Below, piece by piece: positions 16,053 to 24,651 of a stretch of 64,000 nt of DNA. The stretch lies in contig NZ_CP082249.1 of NCBI RefSeq assembly GCF_019879105.1, positions 3,596,001 through 3,660,000 on the forward strand. The letters are read 5' to 3'. The position numbers were made by a program, and so were the translations under genes. This stretch comes from Natrinema sp. SYSU A 869. Lineage in GTDB: Archaea; Halobacteriota; Halobacteria; Halobacteriales; Natrialbaceae. The notes beneath the pieces were generated by a model. The model did no database searches. It was not told the DNA's origin and saw only the letters and a list, made by a program, of their open reading frames with translations. Position 1 is the stretch's first letter. Every line of letters begins with the position of its first letter.

Positions 16053-16565
16053 TCACTCCGAAGATCCGTCCGAGAGCACGTCCCGGAGAACCGTCCGATG
16101 ACACCGCTTCTTCTCGGTGTTCTCGAAACAGACCAGCGCCAGCGACTCGCCCGCGGCCAAGCGCGACTCGAGGTCGTCGATTGCCGCCTGCGCGTCGGCT
16201 GACTCCTCGAGGTACTCCTGATACGCGTCCTCGAACCCCACTTCGTCCCACGCGGCGTTGTGGGCGCCCTCCTCGCAGAGGCCCTGCATCTTCATGTCCT
16301 CCTCGCGCTGGCGGAACGTCTCGAGCAGGTCCGCTGGCGGGCCGAGTTCGGGCAGGTTCTCGTCGACAGTGCCGTGAAACCACGACGTGGGTTTGCGGAC
16401 GACGCCGACCCGGGTTGCATCGGCGGGAAGATCGACCAATTCGTGCTGGATCGCGGCGACGTAGGTGTCGGTGAGGGTTCCACTGCTTCCGTCAGCGTCC
16501 TCGTTCCCGACGATATCGTTGCTCTCGTCGGCCCCCGCGGTCTCGTGCTCGTCTGCGTCGGCCAT
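16053..16565 (-). CDS. DUF488-family protein (170 aa)
   Basis: After a 35-residue acidic, probably disordered start, the sequence reads VAAIQHELVDLPADATRVGV with WFHGTVDENLPELGPPADLL. It closes with LALVCFENTEKKRCHRTVLR, the conserved Cys/His segment (LxCFE---CHR) of DUF488. The family is widespread and has no settled function. ATG at 16565 shares a central TATATA box with the divergent uridine phosphorylase gene. Confidence 0.75.
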   Translation of the reverse strand: MADADEHETAGADESNDIVGNEDADGSSGTLTDTYVAAIQHELVDLPADATRVGVVRKPTSWFHGTVDENLPELGPPADLLETFRQREEDMKMQGLCEEGAHNAAWDEVGFEDAYQEYLEESADAQAAIDDLESRLAAGESLALVCFENTEKKRCHRTVLRDVLSDGSSE

Positions 16566-16589
16566 ACCCTCGCTACGGGCGCCCTGCAG

Positions 16590-16597
16590 TTATATAC
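16590..16597. promoter_or_regulatory. Shared symmetric TATA box between two divergent leaderless genes
   Basis: The sequence TTATATAC has its centre at about 16593. This is 28 bp from the ATG at 16565 on the minus strand and 31 bp from the ATG at 16624 on the plus strand. Both distances fit leaderless or near-leaderless starts, and no second A/T-rich box exists in this 58-bp gap. Confidence 0.6.
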
Positions 16598-16623
16598 CGC
16601 GCCGGACCGAACCGCAGGACCGA

Positions 16624-17457
16624 ATGACCGGCGACGATATCGACGACAGCGAAGACCCGAACTCCGATGTCCAATACCACCTCGAGGTCGGCTCCGAGGA
16701 CGTAGCGGATACCGTACTGCTCCCCGGGAATCCCGAACGCCTCGAGAAAATCGTCGCCTTCTGGGACGACCACGAGATCCGGGCTCACCATCGCGAGTAT
16801 CGGACGGCGACGGGATCGTACGAAGGAACGCCGATCTCAGTCACCTCCACCGGCATCGGCAGTCCCTCCGCTGCGATCGCCGTCGAGGAACTGGCCCGTG
16901 TCGGCGTCGACACGTTCGTTCGGGTCGGCTCCTGTGGCGCGATCCAGCCCGAGATGGCTGTCGGCGATCTGGTCATCACCACTGGTGCGGTCCGCCAGGA
17001 GGGGACGAGCAACGAGTACGTCCGCGAGGACTACCCAGCCGCTGCGGACCATGAGGTCGTCTCGGCGCTGGTCGCTGCTGCCGAGCGACTCGGCTACGAC
17101 TACCACACCGGCGTCACGATGAGTGCGGACTCGTTCTACGCCGGCCAGGGACGACCCGGCTTCGACGGGTTCGAGGCCGCCGGAGCCGACGACCTGGTCG
17201 ACGAACTCAAAGCAGCGAACGTCAAAAACATCGAGATGGAGGCCAGCGCTATCCTAACGCTCGCGAACCTGTACGGCCTCCGAGCGGGCGCGGTCTGTAC
17301 CGTCTACGCCAACCGCGAGACCGGCGAGTTCCGTACTGAAGGCGAGTCCCGCGCCGCCGAAACCGCAACGCTCGCGACTCACCTTCTCGCGAAAATGGAC
17401 ACCGTCAAACGCGAGGCCGGCGTCGACCGCTGGCACGCCGGCTTGTCGCTCGAGTAG
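16624..17457 (+). CDS. udp: Uridine phosphorylase (nucleoside phosphorylase family)
   Basis: 277 residues from ATG 16624. Family motifs are DTVLLPGNPERLEKIVAFWD, TSTGIGSPSAAIAVEELARV, FVRVGSCGAIQPEMAVGDLV and IEMEASAILTLANLYG, the last binding ribose. It should split uridine with phosphate to uracil and ribose 1-phosphate. A longer frame upstream is not used because it would cross the divergent promoter. Cytidine deaminase nearby feeds it. In haloarchaea the ribose 1-phosphate can enter a pentose-bisphosphate route, so the cluster fits nucleoside breakdown. Confidence 0.88.
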   Translation: MTGDDIDDSEDPNSDVQYHLEVGSEDVADTVLLPGNPERLEKIVAFWDDHEIRAHHREYRTATGSYEGTPISVTSTGIGSPSAAIAVEELARVGVDTFVRVGSCGAIQPEMAVGDLVITTGAVRQEGTSNEYVREDYPAAADHEVVSALVAAAERLGYDYHTGVTMSADSFYAGQGRPGFDGFEAAGADDLVDELKAANVKNIEMEASAILTLANLYGLRAGAVCTVYANRETGEFRTEGESRAAETATLATHLLAKMDTVKREAGVDRWHAGLSLE

Positions 17458-17557
17458 CCGTTCGTCTCCGGTCGCGTCATACGGTCTACTGTAAGTCATT
17501 GCCAGCGCAACCCCAGAGCGGACGGGTTGCGCCGGTAAATCGTTACAGTAGTCCGTA

Positions 17558-18325
17558 TCAGTCTCGCATCCGGATGATGCCGTCCTCGAAGACCTTCCGA
17601 TTCGGGACGATATACTCCTCCGAGTCGTTCTCGATCTTGGTAACGAACAGGTCGACCTCCTGGACGATCCCTGTTTGGTCCCCGATCCGGATCTCGTCAC
17701 CGATCCCGTAGGGCTGGTTGAGCAACAGGTAGATGCCGGCGGCACTCGAGACGAGGAAGTCCTTGAAGGCGACGGTGCCGACGATGACGATACCCACGGC
17801 GTAGACCGTCAGCAGGATCAGCAGTGCGAGAACGTGGACGCCGACCTGACCGAGCGCGATGATGAAGGTAACGTAGAGAACGGAGTACTTGACGACCTTC
17901 GGGATGATCGACACCTCGGGGAGCTTGACGCCCCGCAGATACTCGCTGACGATCAGTTCGGACTTGTCCGCGACGATAAAGCCGAGGATGAGTACGAGGA
18001 CGGCGATAAACAGCTGCGGGATGAACTCCGTGACGCGGAGCCAGAAGGCGTCCGTGTCCAGTAACTGCGCGATGTGGATCGCGGTCAACACTGCGATTCC
18101 ATAGATAAACCACGAACTCAGCCGCGCGACGATCTCGACCGTCGACGTACCGATCGACTGTGCCGTCCGCTCGAAGGGGGTTCCCTCGACGGCCTCCGGA
18201 ACGCCCGATGCCGAGAGCAATTCTTCGTTGAGCCGGCCGACGAGATAGCCGACGACGAGACCGAGCGCGAGTACCGCCGCCGCTATAACGGCCGGTTCAT
18301 TGAGGAACGGCTGCCACTCTACCAT
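17558..18325 (-). CDS. mscS: MscS-family mechanosensitive channel (255 aa)
   Basis: ATG at 18325. Three to four membrane helices lie at about residues 12-30, 75-95, 107-128 and 150-180. The last is followed by the MscS pore-and-beta segment: FLVSSAAGIYLLLNQPYGIG, DEIRIGDQTGIVQEVDLFVT and IVPNRKVFEDGII. The C-terminal cage is short, ending right after IIRMRD. It would release solutes on sudden osmotic down-shift. The start lies one base after the dacZ stop, so the two are translated as a pair; c-di-AMP is a known osmotic signal. The longer frame upstream overlaps dacZ and is rejected. Confidence 0.9.
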   Translation of the reverse strand: MVEWQPFLNEPAVIAAAVLALGLVVGYLVGRLNEELLSASGVPEAVEGTPFERTAQSIGTSTVEIVARLSSWFIYGIAVLTAIHIAQLLDTDAFWLRVTEFIPQLFIAVLVLILGFIVADKSELIVSEYLRGVKLPEVSIIPKVVKYSVLYVTFIIALGQVGVHVLALLILLTVYAVGIVIVGTVAFKDFLVSSAAGIYLLLNQPYGIGDEIRIGDQTGIVQEVDLFVTKIENDSEEYIVPNRKVFEDGIIRMRD

Positions 18326-18326
18326 A

Positions 18327-19139
18327 TCAGTACGCCTCCGGATCGACCTCCAGGATAAGTTCACCGGCCTTGAACGCCCGGACGAGACCGTCACTCTCGG
18401 AGAGGACGATCGAGATCGCGTTCGTATCCCGCGTGATCGCAGCGCCAGACATGTGTCGCGCACCCAACCCCTTCGGAATGTCGATCCCCTCTGCGGACGG
18501 CTCAAGGTAGCGATACGCCGAGACGATCTTGCCTGCATCGGAGATGATAAACGCGCCGTCGAGACGTGAGAACTCCTTCAGCATGACGTTCACGATCGGA
18601 TCGCCGACGTGGACGTGGGACTTCTCGAAAGGGTTGTAGGAAAGTGGACGGGACTTGTTCATCACCTTCCCCGCGTCGCCGACGATGAACAGCGCACCCA
18701 CGGGCTTCCCCTTCTGGCCCTTCTGTCCCAGTTCGATCGCCAACTCGAGGACCGCCTTGACGACCTCCGGGTCCGCCCGGGATTTGACGAACAGATCGTA
18801 AATTCCCGTCTGCGTCTCTATGTCCGCCCGAACTCGAGAAACCGTATCGATCCCATCGCTGAAGACGCTCGTCGCACACGCGAGGTCATCACCGCCCTCG
18901 ATCACGCCCTGTTCTAGGGCTCCCTCGAGGCCAAAGCGGATCCGATCGGTGATCTCCTCGAACTCGAGGGGGAGCTCGACGAACGTCTCCGCGCCGACTG
19001 CGTTTTCGGTCCCAACAACGACTACGTCGAGATCATCGACAGCCGTGAATCGCTCGTAGTATGAGCCGCTCGGCGAAAAGAGCACGACAGCATCAACACT
19101 CGCAAAGATATCCCCGAACACGTCGTCTAACCCGGCCAT
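18327..19139 (-). CDS. dacZ: Diadenylate cyclase DacZ (c-di-AMP synthase)
   Basis: 270 residues with a C-terminal DisA_N/DAC domain. GKPVGALFIVGDAGKVM opens the domain, RLDGAFIISDAG carries the DGA motif, and GLGARHMSGAAITRDTNAIS the second (RHx) motif. The N-terminal 120 residues form the archaeal DacZ pyruvate-kinase-like domain. The enzyme joins two ATP to c-di-AMP. In Haloferax volcanii dacZ is essential and its level affects cell size in low salt. The downstream mscS gene in the same operon gives an obvious effector candidate. A TATA-like AATAAG lies about 28 bp before the ATG on the coding strand. Confidence 0.92.
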   Translation of the reverse strand: MAGLDDVFGDIFASVDAVVLFSPSGSYYERFTAVDDLDVVVVGTENAVGAETFVELPLEFEEITDRIRFGLEGALEQGVIEGGDDLACATSVFSDGIDTVSRVRADIETQTGIYDLFVKSRADPEVVKAVLELAIELGQKGQKGKPVGALFIVGDAGKVMNKSRPLSYNPFEKSHVHVGDPIVNVMLKEFSRLDGAFIISDAGKIVSAYRYLEPSAEGIDIPKGLGARHMSGAAITRDTNAISIVLSESDGLVRAFKAGELILEVDPEAY

Positions 19140-19400
19140 TGATACTACAACCCGGTCCTGCGCGAATAAGCGTTATGGAGCGTCTGACGTGCGTCTTTCG
19201 CACGTCATTCGACTTCAATCGGTGGCAGCCTACGCTACACCCCGCGGTGAGTGCTGCTCGGTGGCTCTCGAACGCGGTCGTGTAATCGTGTCGCTCGAGT
19301 GATGTTGTCTCTCGGGTTTCGGTCGTGACTGCTCGAGAGGTGATGAGGGTGTCGGCTGGTTGAGGCTGGATTCCTCCGTCTGAAGCCGCTTGTGGAGAAG

Positions 19401-19420
19401 GCGCAGGACCGGATTCGAAT
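19401..19420 (-). repeat. Att-like copy of the tRNA-Leu 3' end (diverged)
   Basis: GCGCAGGACCGGATTCGAAT matches the T-arm and acceptor 3' side of the tRNA at 20713-20797 with two differences. It is preceded by GGAGAAG, which is also found before the copy at 20604 but not at the tRNA. Confidence 0.6.
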
Positions 19421-19716
19421 CAGATATCGATAACAGCACGTATCTCTACGTGCACACAAACAGAGACATCGTTACTCCCGCGTCCTCAGGCCCGCAGTCT
19501 TGAGCATTTGACTCTGCGTTCCCTAGCGCCGGAGATACGGCGTGATCGATCGCTCTCACTAGGAGTTCTCTAGGAAAGTCCGCGTAGAGAAAATATAGCA
19601 ATACTTTTTGGTGGTGGTAGTACTACTCTTATCCGTAGGCACCCACCGTATCATGACCAACCGCCTACATCAGCGATAAAAGAACGGCAATACGCCGGCC
19701 GTCATAGCGGCCAGCG

Positions 19717-19850
19717 TTATTCGTCACGCGGTGCCTCGGTCGATGCGGCGATCGCGACGGCGACGAACACCCAGCCAACTGGATTCCCCTGTCCTATCAG
19801 GGCAATGCCGCCAGTCGCGAAGGCCGCGCTAACTTTCGGAGTGATGGATT
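19717..19850 (-). pseudogene. Short remnant of a membrane-protein gene
   Basis: The minus frame reads KVSAAFATGGIALIGQG, then NPVGWVFVAVAIAA and STEAPRDE before TAA at 19717-19719. It looks like the last helix of a membrane protein. A stop lies just upstream and no start codon is present, so it is a fragment. The parent family is not recognised. Confidence 0.35.
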
Positions 19851-19949
19851 CTCACCCCAGTGGCATCTTTTGTTTTGAGACGCAATTCATCCGTGCGTCC
19901 AGTGGTCAGAGACCACAATTCTCAGACCGTGACCAGTTTATACTGATGA

Positions 19950-20270
19950 ACAGGCGCAATACCACGGCCTTCAGGCCGTGAATACGCGCCGTAAGCTTGA
20001 TTGTTCGACCCCACTATACACCTCTTGTGCGCGGAGAACTGGCAGTTGACTCGGTGTTTGCCACGGCGCGAGCCGAAATCAAACAAGTGAGCCGACCGCG
20101 CCGACCGACACAAAACAAGACACCTCCGAGCCGTCAACGCGGTAGGAGTAACGGCTTCGTGGCAGAGCCAGCGCCGTCGGTCGCAAACCGTAGACTCCCA
20201 ACCGTCAGGATTGACCTGCCCGGCCAACACCGGGTGGGAGGCCCGCGTCTTTAGGCGCGGGAGGATGTCA
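19950..20270 (+). mobile_element. Non-autonomous IS605-type element (no tnpA or tnpB)
   Basis: A left-end hairpin (CACGGCC-TTCA-GGCCGTG, 19963-19980) follows AGGCGCAATAC. A right-end hairpin (CCCGCG, 8-nt loop, CGCGGG, 20242-20261) is followed by AGGATGTCA. Both ends match the style of the complete element at 27.9-29.8 kb. The roughly 260 bp between them hold no gene. It may be a deletion product or a carrier of an omega-RNA-like transcript. Outer ends are approximate. Confidence 0.6.
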
Positions 20271-20356
20271 CAAAAACCCCTGTAATCCCCTCTTGCAGTT
20301 CATTTCAAATCGGCGTGTCCTCCGCACGGAGATTCCAAATCGATCCAGTACCGCTA

Positions 20357-20436
20357 TAGTAACAACTGAAATGATTTACACGCCGATTGCATAGCCGTTG
20401 TGCGATCGGGTGTGCATTGACTTCCAGTGGCTACTA
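20357..20436. mobile_element. 80-bp MITE with TA target duplication
   Basis: The left end TAGTAACAACTGAAATG and the complement of the right end TAGTAGCCACTGGAAG are imperfect inverted repeats. TA flanks both sides (20355-20356 and 20437-20438). The TAGTA tips are the same as those of the IS630 element at 983-2037, which could mobilise it. It has no coding capacity. Confidence 0.65.
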
Positions 20437-20603
20437 TAGTGTATCGACTACCATGTCCAGAACTAACCGACTATCTCGTAGTAGCTGACAACATTGCCTC
20501 GAAACCAAGTTCCTCTATTATAATAGCCGACAATGTCACCGACCATCACCGGCTGTCACCGGTTCATCTCCAACCTTCGTTCACGAAGTTATTAGCGGAG
20601 AAG

Positions 20604-20626
20604 GCGCGGGACCGGATTCGAACCGG
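20604..20626 (-). repeat. Att-like copy of the tRNA-Leu 3' end (exact)
   Basis: Twenty-three bases are identical to the 3' part of tRNA-Leu (acceptor 3' strand and T-arm), including GGACCGGATTCGAACC. It lies 110 bp from the tRNA gene itself (20714-20736). Tyrosine-integrase elements leave such a copy when they insert into a tRNA 3' end. Confidence 0.7.
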
Positions 20627-20712
20627 AAGAAACCTCACTTCGTTCGGTTTCCAAGGCTCGAATCAGTCCTGCTCCCTCACTCGTTTCTCGCTCCGCTCGA
20701 GAACTCGTTTAG

Positions 20713-20797
20713 TGCGCGGGACCGGATTCGAACCGGCGGACCCCTACGGGACAGCGTCCTAAGCGCTGCGCCGTTGGCCTAGCTTGGCTACCCGCGC
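20713..20797 (-). tRNA. tRNA-Leu (anticodon UAG)
   Basis: The minus strand folds as a class II tRNA. Acceptor GCGCGGG pairs with CCCGCGC plus discriminator A. The D-arm is GCC...GGC, and the anticodon stem-loop is CAGCG-CTTAGGA-CGCTG with anticodon TAG. A long variable arm (TCCCGTAGGGG) and T-arm (CCGG-TTCGAAT-CCGG) follow. Anticodon UAG reads CUA leucine codons. No intron and no encoded CCA are seen. The 3' end has served as an integration site. Confidence 0.93.
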
Positions 20798-20917
20798 TCA
20801 CAACTTCGTTTTCACGAATCGAGTAAGTACCTGTCGGTCCGCGCTAGTGCCGTTCCGACCTGCCGGACGAACCACCAAACCACGAGTTCGACCCGACGGT
20901 CGATACTCGAGCGGATC

Positions 20918-21088
20918 CTAGTGTTTCACTGGCTCCTCCGGTGACCAGTCCGGCGGGACGATGAACGTCACGTGCTCGGGGTCGCGAAGCTGGTGCAGCT
21001 CCGCGGCCTGTTCGGCCAGCGACCGCTCCCGGTACGGCATCTCGAGCCCGCAGCCGGTACAGACGAGTTTGCAGGTTGGCTCTTTCAT
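20918..21088 (-). CDS. Small zinc-finger-like protein (56 aa)
   Basis: From ATG 21088 the protein reads MKEPTCKLVCTGCGLEMPYR, then AEQAAELHQLRDPEHVTFIV and PPDWSPEEPVKH. Three cysteines in CxxxCxxC and a later histidine-rich helix suggest a small zinc-binding fold, a common class of haloarchaeal micro-proteins. The opposite frames in this stretch are less protein-like. Function unknown. Confidence 0.6.
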   Translation of the reverse strand: MKEPTCKLVCTGCGLEMPYRERSLAEQAAELHQLRDPEHVTFIVPPDWSPEEPVKH

Positions 21089-21322
21089 AGAGAGGTACGA
21101 CCGCCCCCAACGACGGGTGTCTCTACGCTTGGACCGACGGATGGTTTAGTAGTTATCTCCTAGTGAAATCAGCCGAGAACGGCCGTATTTCCGAGGTATT
21201 CGTATCTGAACGTTGCCAGTCGTAGTGCATCATTGGCGAGTCGGTCGTCAGAGCGTCATCTGAGCGATGCGCTGTGGTGGCGCGACCGTGGGTTTATGCC
21301 GTCCGACCCGATACCCGGCAGT

Positions 21323-21631
21323 ATGCATAGCGCCCGCGATCGCATCGAGTACGAACCGTGGCTTGAGGATCTCTCCGAGATCGCCGAGCGCCTGGAGCTC
21401 TCAACGGAGGCGCGATCGTGTGCGGTCGATCTCTTCCTCACTGACGTTCCTTCGTCCGATCGCTCGAAGCAAGCGGTCCTAGCCGCCAGCCTCTATGCCG
21501 GCTCGCTCGTCGCCGGTGACGGCCGCACACAGGGTGCGGTCGCCGAGGCTGCAGACGTCTCTCGACTGTCGATCCAATCGCGCTGGAAGGAGTTGCTCGA
21601 GTCGGCCGGCCTCGAGCCGCCACGCTGGTAA
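21323..21631 (+). CDS. TFB-like (single cyclin fold) transcription factor domain protein
   Basis: 102 residues from ATG 21323. The sequence YEPWLEDLSEIAERLELSTE, then KQAVLAASLYAGSLVAGDGR and VAEAADVSRLSIQSRWKELL is one cyclin-like repeat of archaeal TFIIB. The zinc ribbon and second repeat are missing. Small TFB-like proteins of this kind are common in haloarchaea and may modulate promoter choice. A TATA-like GTTTATG 25-30 bp upstream fits a leaderless start; an ATG at 21296 is the alternative. Confidence 0.75.
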   Translation: MHSARDRIEYEPWLEDLSEIAERLELSTEARSCAVDLFLTDVPSSDRSKQAVLAASLYAGSLVAGDGRTQGAVAEAADVSRLSIQSRWKELLESAGLEPPRW

Positions 21632-21775
21632 CAGCGTCGTACATCCGACTGTTCACCGCCCAGTGATGGACTGATTTGGCATAAGTATACGATACGAGAA
21701 CGAACGGTGCAAAATGGATGTCTATCGGAAATTGCCGCAAGCCAGGCGTGATCGCCTCGGGACCTCGCGTCCGCT

Positions 21776-22243
21776 TCAGTCGTCGTCGATGACGTTTCCG
21801 TGTTCGTCGATTTCACCGCTGACGACCCGCGTACTCGAGATGATGTCGCCGTCGTCGGCGAGGACGTGCGGAACGACGACGACCTCGAGCGGATCGTGGC
21901 CCCGTTCGCGGCGGATTTCGTTGATCCGCTCGCCGCCCTCGCGGGTCTCCGGCGAGACGACCAAGTAGTCGAACTGCGGTTCAGTCGCGATTCCCGTCGG
22001 CGATTCGAGCATCCTGACTTCGAACTCGCGGTCGTGATCAGCCGCGATCGTCTCGAGTTCGGACTCGAGGTCCGCTTTCCGTTCGTCGTACGATCGGACT
22101 CGTCGGTCGACGTCCCGTGTCTTCGGCGCGAGTTCGTCGCTGGTCAACCCGACCGTCACGTCTCCGAGTTCGAACGCCCGTTCGAACAGCCGCCGGTGGC
22201 CGTCATGAACGGGGTCGAAGGTCCCACCAAGCGCGACGTCCAT
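21776..22243 (-). CDS. coaD: Phosphopantetheine adenylyltransferase, archaeal type
   Basis: 155 residues from ATG 22243. It starts [20 protein letters not shown] with the nucleotidyltransferase HxGH motif (HDGH) and has the second signature [16 protein letters not shown]. It transfers AMP to 4'-phosphopantetheine, the fourth step of coenzyme A synthesis. An ATG four codons upstream exists, but a TATA-like GTATAAAA centred 27 bp before 22243 supports the shorter, leaderless form. It is divergent from the malic enzyme gene. Confidence 0.9.
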   Translation of the reverse strand: MDVALGGTFDPVHDGHRRLFERAFELGDVTVGLTSDELAPKTRDVDRRVRSYDERKADLESELETIAADHDREFEVRMLESPTGIATEPQFDYLVVSPETREGGERINEIRRERGHDPLEVVVVPHVLADDGDIISSTRVVSGEIDEHGNVIDDD

Positions 22244-22393
22244 ACCCCACGTCATTCTCGCGGTGCGTATAAAACGGTCGAATCGATATATTTTCTCACG
22301 GGGAGCCGCGTATATCTCTATAGCCGTCTATTTCGACAGATGTCGAAACTCCCCTTCACATTGTTTTTAGTAGTCGCCTGCAGTGTCCCCGGT

Positions 22394-24647
22394 ATGGGAC
22401 TAGACGAGGACGCATTAGAGTACCACCGGACCGATCCGGCAGGAAAGATCGAGATATCGACCACGAAACCGACGAACACGCAGCGCGACCTCTCGCTCGC
22501 GTACTCGCCGGGCGTCGCCGCGCCGTGTCTCGAAATAGACGAGGACGAGACCGACGCCTACCAGTATACGGCGAAGGGCAATCTCGTCGGCGTCGTCTCG
22601 AACGGCTCGGCCGTGCTCGGCCTCGGCGATATTGGTGCACAGGCCTCGAAGCCGGTCATGGAAGGGAAGGGCGTCCTGTTCAAGCGGTTCGCGGATATCG
22701 ACGTCTTCGACCTCGAGCTCGATGACTCGGACCCCACAAGCTCGTCGAGGCCATCAAGATGATGGAGCCCACCTTCGGCGGGATCAATCTCGAGGACATC
22801 AAAGCGCCCGGCTGTTTCACCATCGAAGAACGCCTGCGCGAGGAAATCGACATCCCGGTCTTCCACGACGACCAGCACGGCACCGCGATCATCTCCGGCG
22901 CCGCGCTGCTCAACGCAGCCGACATCGCCGGCAAGAGCCTCGAGGAACTCGAGGTCGTCTTCTCCGGCGCCGGTGCGAGCGCGATCGCGTCGGCCCGCTT
23001 CTACGAGTCGCTCGGCGTCCGAAAGGAGAACATCACGATGTGTGACTCCTCGGGGATCATCACCGAGGCCCGCGCGGAGGAGGGCGACGTCAACGAGTAC
23101 AAACAGCAGTTCGCCCGAGACCTCCCCGAAGGCGGTCTCGCGGACGCGATGAAGGGCGCGGACGTCTTCGTCGGCCTCTCGATCGGCGGCATCGTCGATC
23201 AGGAGATGGTGCAGTCGATGGCCGACAACCCGATCGTCTTCGCGATGGCCAACCCCGACCCCGAGATCGGTTACGAGGAGGCCAAAGCGGCCCGCGACGA
23301 CACGGTCATCATGGCTACCGGCCGCTCGGACTACCCGAATCAGGTCAACAACGTCCTCGGGTTCCCCTTCATCTTCCGGGGTGCACTCGACGTGCGCGCC
23401 ACTGAGATCAACGAGGACATGAAGGTCGCGTGCGCCGAGGCGCTGGCCGAACTCGCCCGACAGGACGTTCCCGACGCGGTCGTCAAGGCCTACGGCGACG
23501 ATCCGATTCAGTACGGTGCCGACTACATCATCCCGAAGCCCGTCGATCCGCGCGTGCTCTTCCGCGTCGCGCCGGCGATCGCGGAGGCCGCGATGGAGTC
23601 CGGTGCCGCTCGCACCGAAATCGATATCGACGCGTACGAAGAGGAACTCGAGGCCCGCCTCGGCAAGTCCCGCGAGATGATGCGGGTCGTCCTCAACAAG
23701 GCCAAGAGCGATCCCAAGACGGTCGCGCTCGCGGAGGGCGAAAACGAGAAAATGATCCGCGCGGCCTACCAGATTCAAGAGCAGGGGATCGCCCTGCCGA
23801 TCCTGATCGGCGACGAGGACGAGATCAGGGGGACGTCTGCGAATCTCGGACTGGACTTCGATCCGACGGTCGCCGATCCGTCCGTCGGCGACTACGATGA
23901 GTACGCCGACCGGCTCCACGAGCTCCGCGCTCGCAAGGGTATCACGCGGAGCGAGGCCGGCGAACTCATCGAACGCGACTCGAACTACTTCGGCAGCATA
24001 ATGGTTGAACAGGGCGATGCTGACGCTCTACTAACCGGTCTCTCCCATCACTACCCTCGGCGCTCCGACCGCCGCTGCAGGTTGTCGGCACCGACGAGGA
24101 TGTCGACTACGCGGCCGGCGTCTATATGCTGACGTTCAAGAATCGCGTGATCTTCGTGGCCGACGCGACGGTCAATCAGGATCCCAACGAGGAGGTCCTC
24201 GCGGAGGTCACCAAGCAAACTGGCAAGCTCGCACGCCGGTTCAACATCGAACCGCGCGCCGCCTTGCTCTCGTATTCGAACTTCGGTAGCGTCAACAACG
24301 AGGGGACCCGCAAACCCCGCAAGGCAGCGTCCATGCTGCAGGACGATCCCGAGGTCGACTTCACGGTCGACGGCGAAATGCAGGCCGACACCGCCGTCGT
24401 CGAGGATATTCTCCAGGGCACCTACGGCTTCTCCGAACTCGAGGAGCCCGCGAACGTGCTGGTCTTCCCGAACCTCGAGTCGGGTAACATCGGCTACAAG
24501 CTGCTCCAGCGACTCGGCGGTGCCGACGCCATCGGCCCGATGCTGGTCGGGATGGACGAGCCGGTCCACGTCCTCCAGCGGGGCGACGAGGTCAAGGACA
24601 TCGTGAACCTGGCCGGCGTTGCGGTCGTCGACGCCCAACAGGAGTAA
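22394..24647 (+). pseudogene. maeB: NADP-malic enzyme/phosphate acetyltransferase fusion (MaeB-like), two frameshifts in this sequence
   Basis: Three frames in order give one protein of about 751 residues. The malic enzyme N-domain has [13 protein letters not shown] and [20 protein letters not shown]. The NAD(P)-binding part has [19 protein letters not shown] and [16 protein letters not shown]. The C-terminal phosphotransacetylase-like domain has [17 protein letters not shown] and FVADATVNQDPNEEVLAEVT. The frames break at CCCC 22732-22735 and at CCC 24054-24056; one C added at each restores reading. The gene is central (malate to pyruvate and CO2) and otherwise perfectly conserved, so missed C calls are likely, though true inactivation is possible. 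Confidence 0.88.
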
Positions 24648-24651
24648 ACGC

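Larger units (their letters stand above)
19140..20712. other. Gene-poor integration hotspot next to tRNA-Leu
   Basis: About 1.6 kb with no intact gene. It holds two partial copies of the tRNA 3' end, a tnpB-less IS605-type element, an 80-bp MITE and a short coding remnant (19717-19850). Base composition is mixed, with A/T-rich patches near 19590-19640 and 20450-20550. It reads as the scar of one or more integrated elements that used the tRNA as target. Confidence 0.6.

Noticed and set aside
20427-20762. 111-residue plus-strand frame running into the tRNA gene
   Set aside because: It crosses the att copy and the tRNA and has no protein-like pattern.
22558-23919. 453-residue minus-strand frame opposite maeB
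   Set aside because: Antisense shadow; composition is low in family-like motifs while the plus frame is a conserved malic enzyme.
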